Source: an uncultured Gemella sp.
GTDB taxonomy: Bacteria > Bacillota > Bacilli > Staphylococcales > Gemellaceae
DNA length: 8,389 bases
Reading direction: 5' to 3'
NCBI GenBank assembly: GCA_938038035.1
Contig: CALHQV010000065.1
Location: 1 to 8,389 of the forward strand
Within the stretch, counting starts at the first letter, position 1. The number at the start of each line of letters is the position of its first letter. Shown here one piece after another: positions 1 to 6,400 of this stretch. The notes beneath the pieces were generated by a model. The model worked only from the letters and a program-made list of their open reading frames with translations. It made no database searches and was not told the DNA's origin. The translations under genes were made by a program, and so were the position numbers.

Positions 1-62
1 AGGAGATACTTTATATTAAACTAAATTTGCATATTTTATACATGAATTCTTGAAAATATAAA

Positions 63-95
63 AATATCTTCCTGGACTTGCTCCAAGAAGATATT
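63..95 (-). terminator. Intrinsic terminator of the glycosyltransferase operon
   Basis: The arms AATATCTTC (63-71) and GAAGATATT (87-95) are perfectly complementary. After one C/A mismatch, three more pairs (TGG/CCA) close on a 7-nt loop. Read on the minus strand, the stem is followed by a T-rich tail, TTTATATTTTC, as in a Rho-independent terminator. It lies about 50 nt past the stop codon of the last glycosyltransferase gene. The plus-strand side is less T-rich, but the hairpin could also serve a convergent gene lying before position 1. Confidence 0.8.
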
Positions 96-144
96 AAGTT
101 AACATATATTTATTTACCTTTTTGATACAACAAGTATCTCTTTA

Positions 145-1389
145 CTATAGTTTCAATACTTTCTTATAGCATTCTATCGCTTTACTCTTCACATATTCTC
201 TAGCAAAAGTAGAAGACTTATATTCACCATCCTGTTGATATTTTGCTAGAATCTCTAATAATTCATCAAAAGAACTGAAGGTTTTCGTTTTTTTACAGAT
301 ACTAGCATAGTACTTATGCCCTAAATCTACATTTGAAAGAAGACAAACCAAACCTTTCGATGATGCCTCTACCGCAGAGTTAGCGAAACATTCACTATAT
401 GAACACGAAATATAGCCTTCATGTTTTTCATATGGTACTTTTTCTACAAAACCTGCAAATCTAACATTATTCGGTAAATCTGCTTCTGTGTAACCTTTTG
501 GTAAATTACCGTAAATCGTTAGGTTACTGTTAGGTGTATTCTTAAAGGCTTCTATAGCTATTTCACATCTTTTAATAAAAGTCATATTCCCAACTATACA
601 CCAATCTTTCACAGATGTATATACTTCTTCTTCAACCTGTTCAACATATACCGGCGGCAAAAATCTGACCTTATCACTCCCGAGGCATTCTTCCAGCACA
701 GGACTAGCAACAATATTATTACACCAACCTTGAAAGACAAATTTCATAAACGGCGCTAAAATATTATAATGCGTATAAGCAAAAAGCTGTCTATTAGTAT
801 TTTGGAAAAATTTTCTCAGTTGAAGAGGATATTTGTCTATCATATCTACAATAAATCTATCATCTGTGGTTGAATTTTCCGCTAGATACTCACTCACCAA
901 TTGCCATTGCGACATTATCGCTCCTGTTTTCTTTATGTGATAACTATGATAATTTTCCGAAACATCACCTTCTAATACTATACTATTTTTGTTAAAAAGA
1001 ATAAATTTTCTTTCTTTTGATATATACCTATATAATAGTTGAGAAGTATAACATTCTACATTACCGTTATTATATCTAACTAATCCGACAAATCCTTCTT
1101 TAGTATATTCTACTGCTCTTATATCTTCTAAATTTTCTAAAAAACTTTTGTCTACAGCAGGCTTATCCCTAGCTATATCAGATTTTTCTAAAATCACGTG
1201 ATAGAAGTTTTTAAAACCTAAAGTTTCAAGAGTTTCTAAAAAATTCGGCACTAAATTATGAAGATTCGTAATAACAAGTTGTTGTTCGATACCCATTTCT
1301 TCAAATATACTTTGACGTGCTAATTGGCTACTTTCAAAGCCGTATATACTACAGGGTACCCCCTCTTTTATTGTAAATACTTTTACCAT
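145..1389 (-). CDS. GT-B fold glycosyltransferase, GtfA/GtfB-like (414 aa)
   Basis: This is probably a retaining nucleotide-sugar glycosyltransferase of the GT4/GtfA type, acting in the cytoplasm. The C-terminal half shows a Rossmann-type donor-binding domain. The stretch GNMTFIKRCEIAIEAF carries the basic pair K273-R274 expected to hold the donor diphosphate. The SECFANSAVEASSKG stretch forms an E-x7-E motif (E333 and E341). The N-terminal ~200 residues are unlike a plain GT4 enzyme. They resemble, from memory, the acceptor-side extension of streptococcal GtfA/GtfB, which add the first GlcNAc to serine-rich adhesins. The ATG is 3 nt after the stop of the upstream gene, and its ribosome binding site GGAG (1396-1399) lies inside that gene, so translation is probably coupled. 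There is no signal peptide or membrane segment. Glycosyltransferase identity is firm; sugar, acceptor and the GtfA-like assignment are inference. A role in wall or capsule glycan synthesis is the main alternative. Confidence 0.85.
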   Translation of the reverse strand: MVKVFTIKEGVPCSIYGFESSQLARQSIFEEMGIEQQLVITNLHNLVPNFLETLETLGFKNFYHVILEKSDIARDKPAVDKSFLENLEDIRAVEYTKEGFVGLVRYNNGNVECYTSQLLYRYISKERKFILFNKNSIVLEGDVSENYHSYHIKKTGAIMSQWQLVSEYLAENSTTDDRFIVDMIDKYPLQLRKFFQNTNRQLFAYTHYNILAPFMKFVFQGWCNNIVASPVLEECLGSDKVRFLPPVYVEQVEEEVYTSVKDWCIVGNMTFIKRCEIAIEAFKNTPNSNLTIYGNLPKGYTEADLPNNVRFAGFVEKVPYEKHEGYISCSYSECFANSAVEASSKGLVCLLSNVDLGHKYYASICKKTKTFSSFDELLEILAKYQQDGEYKSSTFAREYVKSKAIECYKKVLKL

Positions 1390-1392
1390 TTT

Positions 1393-2976
1393 CTACTCCA
1401 ATACATCATCTAACCTCAAACCTCGACTCTTTGCAAGCCTACTTCTAAAGATCATTCCTCTAGCTTTTTTATCAGCTACCCTATAATACGAGGTAATCGT
1501 ATTAACCACCAAAGCATTATCCTTAGTAACCATCCTTGCCCAAAGATGCCAATCTTCAAACCCATCACACTGCGAATCATATTTCCCTGCTTTTTCATAA
1601 GCAGATTTTTTATAAATTACTGTAGAATGATTAAATACATTTCTATATGCCAGCTCCAACCATAGCTTTTCTCCGAATAAGTTATAATATTCTCTTCGTC
1701 TTATCCCACTATCCATCTTAGCCTTGTCGTCAATAACTTTCGATCCTATTATATCCAATTTATCATTTATTTCTAGTTCATACAATAGGTAGTCTAAATG
1801 CCACGGCATCCATTCGTCATCTGAGTCCTGCCTTGCGATATACTTCGCAGTCACATGAGATATCCCGGTATTTAAAGCCCTAGAGATACCTCCATGTAAA
1901 ATTTTATAATAGTTCACCCTAGGATCGCTTAGATATTTTTTACATATTTCTTCAGTAGCATCAAGAGAACCATCATCAACAATAATCAATCTGAAGTTTT
2001 TATACGTTTGATTTAATACTGACTCTATCGCATCTGCTACTGTCTTTTCACTATTATAAACCGGCATAACTACATCTACAGTAAGACTCGATAATGATAA
2101 GTCCGTTGATTCTATACCGTAACTACTTAGAATTTTCGCCTCATTAGTTGTTAAAAATGTCCTAAAACTATGAACGCTAACCCCTGGAATATCTTTTGTC
2201 AAAAGAAGAGAGGTAGAATAAAAACCATAAACCTCGACAAATTCATATTTAGCTAGCAATTCATAGATTTCTTCTTCGAAACATTTATCAGATTGAACAG
2301 TTTCAACACCTTCTACATCGACAAAAACGCGTGGATGTTGATAATACAGAGCATCCCCTAGACTTTCTAAAGCTTTCTTAGTAAGTTTTTTTGTAATTAT
2401 AATATCTTTCTCATCTATACATGCTCCAAGAGCCTGGCCTAAGAACACCTTTACCCTTTTCCCATTAGTCGCTCTTACAAAATCTTCAGGTCCAGGATTG
2501 AACGAGATTTTTATAAGTTTCTCCACTGGAAACACAGTATTATTTTCAAATATTGTATAATGTCCTTGCGATAGATTTATTACATGTTGTAAAGTCAGAC
2601 CATTTTTTGCTACTTTTCTATCAGTATATTCTGTATACATATTCGGCGAAATAACAGAAGTGCTACCATCATCAAAAGTAAAGAGATGCATAGAGTTGTA
2701 ATTAAATATACTAAGTGCCACCGGATTATCCAAACTTGCCAGATAAAACTTTTCAATTTTTATATTTTCTAATTTGTTTTTAAGTTTTTCAGGCCAATGT
2801 TTATCTTCTATAAATAAAAAATCCTCACAAAACTCTGACATTTTTTCTGCGTATATTTTCTGTCTACTATCCTGAGACATTTTTAAATATATACCAAAAA
2901 ACTTCTCACCTGTAGCCTTAGCAATCTCTCTCGCTACTAAGACTTGAAACGGTGAAGTACAAAAAATAATATTCAT
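1393..2976 (-). CDS. Bifunctional glycosyltransferase: GT52 sialyltransferase-like domain fused to GT2 domain (527 aa)
   Basis: Two complete catalytic domains are joined. Residues 1-~295 match GT52, the family of Neisseria lipooligosaccharide alpha-2,3-sialyltransferase. The match includes the start MNIIFCTSPFQVLVA, FYLASLDNP, the D/E-D/E-G motif FDDGS (D102-G104), GHYTIF, the HP motif QHPR (H214-P215) and the serine/threonine motif YSTS (253-256), in the usual order and spacing. Residues ~300-527 are a GT-A fold GT2 enzyme: VVMPVYNSEKT at the start, VDDGS (D334-G336) for nucleotide binding, DSDD (384-387) as the metal-binding DxD, and GFEDW with the likely catalytic ED (474-475). It probably adds two successive sugars to one glycan in the cytoplasm. 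GT52 also contains glucosyltransferases, and no CMP-sialic acid genes are visible, so sialic acid is not proven. It is the first gene of the operon, with a modest ribosome binding site AGAGAGG (2985-2991) 8 nt before the ATG. Confidence 0.9.
   Translation of the reverse strand: MNIIFCTSPFQVLVAREIAKATGEKFFGIYLKMSQDSRQKIYAEKMSEFCEDFLFIEDKHWPEKLKNKLENIKIEKFYLASLDNPVALSIFNYNSMHLFTFDDGSTSVISPNMYTEYTDRKVAKNGLTLQHVINLSQGHYTIFENNTVFPVEKLIKISFNPGPEDFVRATNGKRVKVFLGQALGACIDEKDIIITKKLTKKALESLGDALYYQHPRVFVDVEGVETVQSDKCFEEEIYELLAKYEFVEVYGFYSTSLLLTKDIPGVSVHSFRTFLTTNEAKILSSYGIESTDLSLSSLTVDVVMPVYNSEKTVADAIESVLNQTYKNFRLIIVDDGSLDATEEICKKYLSDPRVNYYKILHGGISRALNTGISHVTAKYIARQDSDDEWMPWHLDYLLYELEINDKLDIIGSKVIDDKAKMDSGIRRREYYNLFGEKLWLELAYRNVFNHSTVIYKKSAYEKAGKYDSQCDGFEDWHLWARMVTKDNALVVNTITSYYRVADKKARGMIFRSRLAKSRGLRLDDVLE
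1396..1399 (-). promoter_or_regulatory. Ribosome binding site of the 414-aa glycosyltransferase, inside the upstream gene
   Basis: GGAG on the minus strand lies 6 nt before the ATG at 1389 and overlaps the last codons of the bifunctional glycosyltransferase. Ribosomes ending the first gene finish on top of this site, which favours coupled translation and matched amounts of the two enzymes. It also supports the ATG at 1389 as the true start. Confidence 0.75.
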
Positions 2977-3007
2977 ACACTATACCTCTCTATTAATCAC
3001 TCTATTA

Positions 3008-3025
3008 GGCGCAAAAAACTACGCC
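3008..3025 (-). other. Small hairpin in the leader of the glycosyltransferase operon
   Basis: On the minus strand GGCGTA pairs with TGCGCC (one G-T pair) around a T-rich loop. It lies about 30 nt before the start codon of the first glycosyltransferase. An alternative pairing of AGGC (3031-3034 on the minus strand) with GCCT (3007-3010) uses part of the same bases, so two folds exclude each other. No U-run follows the hairpin, so it is not a terminator. A regulatory role is speculative. Confidence 0.4.
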
Positions 3026-3055
3026 AAAAAGCCTGTTTCTTTTATAATTACAAAT

Positions 3056-3084
3056 ATTTTATCACGTGGAAAAATTCTAGTCAA
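3056..3084 (-). promoter_or_regulatory. Sigma-A promoter of the glycosyltransferase operon
   Basis: On the minus strand TTGACT (-35, 3079-3084) and TAAAAT (-10, 3056-3061) are separated by exactly 17 nt, each one base from the vegetative consensus. The predicted start near 3049 leaves a leader of about 73 nt before the ATG at 2976. With the terminator upstream, this indicates that the two glycosyltransferase genes are transcribed separately from the adhesin. Confidence 0.8.
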
Positions 3085-3166
3085 ATGTGGTAGGTGGGGA
3101 GTACTCTGGTGAAAATCTTACATTACAACTAACTGAGGATATGTAAACAAAGAATGCACCTTCATA

Positions 3167-3195
3167 TTGATTATTCTAATCACTTAGGTTATATA
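3167..3195 (+). promoter_or_regulatory. Promoter-like element at the first repeat junction
   Basis: TTGATT (3167-3172) is followed after exactly 17 nt by TATATA (3190-3195), each a 4-of-6 match to the sigma-A consensus. The -35 lies in the first 50-bp unit and the -10 in the second, so the element is created by the tandem arrangement. No plus-strand gene follows. In such AT-rich DNA this may be chance. Confidence 0.4.
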
Positions 3196-3216
3196 AATAA
3201 AAAATACTTCTTCACA

Positions 3217-3245
3217 TTGATTCTTCTATTCTCTTAGATTATGTA
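3217..3245 (+). promoter_or_regulatory. Promoter-like element at the second repeat junction
   Basis: TTGATT (3217-3222) and TATGTA (3240-3245) are again separated by 17 nt, the same arrangement 50 bp further on. A transcript starting near 3252 would meet the hairpin at 3305-3338 after roughly 50-90 nt and could end as an RNA of about 100 nt. There is no direct evidence that it is transcribed. Confidence 0.4.
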
Positions 3246-3304
3246 AATAAAAATAAACACCAAACAAGAAATTAATCCCCTTTTTAATCTTTATAAACAC
3301 AAAC

Positions 3305-3338
3305 GAAAGCACCCTCGAAAATTATCAAGGGTGCTTTC
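3305..3338 (-). terminator. Strong intrinsic terminator of the adhesin gene, probably bidirectional
   Basis: A perfect 11-bp stem, GAAAGCACCCT (3305-3315) with AGGGTGCTTTC (3328-3338), encloses a 12-nt loop. On the minus strand it is followed by GTTTGTGTTTAT, and it lies 65 nt past the adhesin stop codon. On the plus strand it is followed by AAGCCATTTATTTTATTATT, which is at least as T-rich. The hairpin could therefore stop transcription from both sides. Confidence 0.85.
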
Positions 3339-3403
3339 AAGCCATTTATTTTATTATTTACTATTTTGTCGTTATGATTTTATTTATTATATGCTTTTTT
3401 ATT

Positions 3404-6400
3404 TTATTTTTCTTTACGACGTTTTGCCGCTGTAAGGAGTCCAGCAAGTGTTGCTAATCCTAATCCTGCTAATCCAGTATTAGTTTCTGTTGTTCCAGTG
3501 TTTGCTAATCTCTTAACTTGACCATTTGCTTTTGGTTGAACTGGAGCATTGTTTTGACCTAGTTTTTCAGGTGTTACAGCTGGTTTAGATTGAGAATTTT
3601 GATCTTGATTTGGTTGTGGTTGAGGGTTTGCCACGTAGTTGATTGGTGTATCTTGACCTGGGTTTGCAGGAACATCTGGTACGATGTATCCTTTAGTTGG
3701 GTCTTGTGGATCAACTGGTTTAAGTGGATTTCCATTTTCATCTTGTGGAGTGTATCCTGGTACGTATGGTAATACTTCTGTTGGTTGTCCTGGTTTTGTT
3801 GGATCTTGTGGATCGTTTGGATATTTGATTGGACTTGTTGGTTGTCCTGGAATATTTGGAATCCATGATCCTAGTGGTTTGTACGTTACTACTTCTATAG
3901 CATTTTCTGAGTCTGAAGTTACTTTTGTCGTTGGTACTATTGCTCTATCAGCTAAATATCCTTTAACTGCTGGTGATTTAACTTCTTCAAGAGTTTGTTC
4001 TGCTGACCAATTACCGTAGACAACTTTTCCTGTTACTAAGTTAACTTTTGCTGTACGAGTGAATTTAACTTCTTGTGTTACTGTTTTTGGTGTTCCATCT
4101 TCATTTAACACTGGAGTTCCATCTGCGTATACATATGTAATTGTACGAGTTACTGTTTTGTTTAAATCTTTTTCTTCTAATCCAGCTGGGTATTTAGGTC
4201 CTTCTGGAGTTCCTGGAGTTTTTGAATCTCCATCTACTGGAGTACCTGGTGTTTTTGGTTTATCCGGTGTTACTGGTACTACTCTTTCTTTTACAGTTAC
4301 TGTAAATTCTTGATCTTTAGTTGAATCACTGTCGAAGTTCCCTGTTGTTGGATATTCATTGTTGATTAATTCGTACCCTTGGTTTTCTAATTCAGTAATC
4401 TTAGCTCTAATCTCATTAGCTTTTGTTAATGGATTATTTGATTTACCTTCTTCAACTATTGGAGTATTTCCTTCTACAGTTTTCTCTTTTCCATCTTGAT
4501 CTAAGTATACGAATTTAGTAGTAGCTTTTTGAATATCTGATACATAGTTGATTGGTGTATCTTGACTTGGATCTGTTGGGATACTTGGTACTTCGTATCC
4601 TTTAGTTGGATCTGTTGGATCGACTGGTTTTAATGGTTGTCCATTTCTATCTTTTGGAGTGAATCCTGGTACGTATGGTACTACTGGTTTATCAGTTCCT
4701 GGTTTTGTTGGGTTATCTTTATCATTTGGATATGCGATTGGTGTTGTCGTTTGTCCTGGAATGTTTGGAACCCATGATCCTAATGGTGTGTATGCTACTA
4801 CTTCTGCAATATCTTTTGAAGTATTATCTACTTCTACTGCATCCACTTTAGCTCTATCCGCAATGTGTTTTGCGATTACTGGTGATTTAACTTCAGATAA
4901 TTCTTGTTTTTCTGTCCAGTCTCCATATGTAACTTCTTTAGTTACTAAGTTAACTTTTGCTGTACGAGTGAATTTAACTTGTTGTATTTCTGTTCTTGGT
5001 GTATCATTATCACCTAAAACTGGAGTCCCATCTGCATATACGTATGTGATTGTACGTGTTATTGTTTTGTTCAGATCTTTTTCTTCTAATCCAGCTGGGT
5101 ATTTAGGTCCTTCTGGTTCCCCAGGAGTTCTTGAATCTCCATCTACTGGTGTACCTGGTGTTTTTGGCTTATCCGGCGTTACTGGTACTACTCTTTCTTT
5201 TACAGTTACTATAAATTCTTGATCTTTAGTTGAGTCATTATCGAAATTTCCAGTTGTTGGATATCCATTATCGATTAATTCATATCCTTTATCTTCTAGT
5301 TCAGTAATCTTAGCTCTGATCTCATTAGCTTTTGTCAATGGAGTTTCTGATCCACCTTCTTCAGTAATAGCATCTACTCCTGGGATTGTATTTCCTTTTT
5401 CATCTACGAATGTTGTTTTAGCTTTTTGGATTGATGTATACTTAACTACTACTTCGTAATCTTCATCAGTAGCTGTTGTATTTTGTACTGGTACTAATTC
5501 TAAACTTGCTACGAATCCTTCTTTTTGAGGAACTTTCACTTCTGGAAGAGTTGTGTCTCCATTTCCTTTCCAGTTAGTGTAGATTGGTTTGTTATTCTCA
5601 TCTACTTCTGCTTTTCCGTCTGCAGATAGTTTAACTGTACCTGTGTAGCTTACAGTTTGTTTTTCAGCAGGGAACACATCTTGTCCTGCAAGATTCGCAA
5701 CGTTATCTGCATATATAAATTTAATTGTACGGCTTACTTCTTCAACTTTTGTTTTCTTAATATATGAGTAAATAACATTGTTTACATAAGCGTTAGGGTT
5801 TAATCCTAGCTTTGTAATTTCTTCAGCCGTCATAATATCACGAATACGTTTTTCACTAACATTGATTGTTCCTGCTGGTCCTTTTGGTGGTAAGTTTACT
5901 AGCACATAGTCTATTTCATTAATATGTTTAATTAACTCAGGAACCTGACCAGTAACATCGTATTTCTTACCTAAGACATTTTTAGTATTATATGTTCCAT
6001 CCTCTTGAATTTCTGCTTTACCATTATATTCTGTCGGCATGTAACCAATTACTTTTCCTGTTTCTAAATCTGTTAACGTTAGTGTAACAGCCCCTGTTTC
6101 AACAGTATTTGCATCAGCTGTTGAAGATGAAACAACCCACCCATTCGCTACTTTTGAAGTTACATTTTCAGGTTGTCCATTTACAGATTTTCCTCCTGTC
6201 ACTGTTAAGGTAGCAGCTGTTTTATCATTGTTACCAATTGTACTTCCATCTTTAACGTGACCTAATTCATTATAAACAATTTTAGAGTACTCATCTGTTA
6301 AAGTATAATCTGTAAGTACTTTTTCAATACCTAAATTAGCTAAACTTACTGCAACTGTTGATCCTGGTTCAATTTCACCATCTACTACTTCTAATACTAA

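Larger units (their letters stand above)
3133..3256. repeat. 50-bp imperfect tandem repeat, about 2.5 copies
   Basis: Units begin at 3133 (CTGAGGATATGTAAA), 3183 (CTTAGGTTATATAAA) and 3233 (CTTAGATTATGTAAA), exactly 50 bp apart. By my alignment the first two units match at 38 of 50 positions. The third matches for about 20-24 bp and then diverges. The shared blocks are CTTAGG-TATRTAAA, CTTCA-ATTGATT and TTCTA. Duplication of an intergenic segment explains the pattern. I do not recognise it as a named repeat family. Confidence 0.8.
2977..3403. other. Intergenic region between the adhesin and the glycosyltransferase operon
   Basis: This 427-bp stretch has no convincing gene on either strand. 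From the adhesin side it contains an AT-rich 3' tail (3339-3403), a hairpin terminator (3305-3338), a 50-bp tandem repeat (3133-3256), a slightly GC-richer patch with an 8-bp palindrome GAGTACTC (3099-3106), a sigma-A type promoter for the glycosyltransferases (3056-3084), and a leader with a small hairpin (3008-3025). The only minus-strand reading frames seen are 8-15 codons long with no ribosome binding site. Confidence 0.7.

Noticed and set aside
1..62. End of a plus-strand gene or start of another minus-strand gene at the window edge
   Set aside because: Only very short frames are present (for example a 10-codon minus frame), with no domain or start signal to support a call.
3111..3220. 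Minus-strand micro-frames in the repeats (for example MKVHSLFTYPQLVVM and a GTG-start MKKYFLFI) as possible repeated toxin-like peptides
   Set aside because: They are only 8-15 codons, have no ribosome binding site, and the frame is not kept intact between repeat copies.
3133..3256. CRISPR array
   Set aside because: The repeats are directly adjacent with no unique spacers, and are only about 76% identical.
3274..3292. Pairing of the candidate small RNA (CCCCTTTTTAAT) with the adhesin leader near its ribosome binding site
   Set aside because: Only about 9 bases of A/T-dominated complementarity, which is expected by chance in this DNA.
3590..5222. Several plus-strand open frames (60-187 codons) opposite the adhesin repeats
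   Set aside because: They are mirror frames of the Pro/Thr/Gly-rich repeats, duplicate in step with them, and lack ribosome binding sites or recognisable domains.
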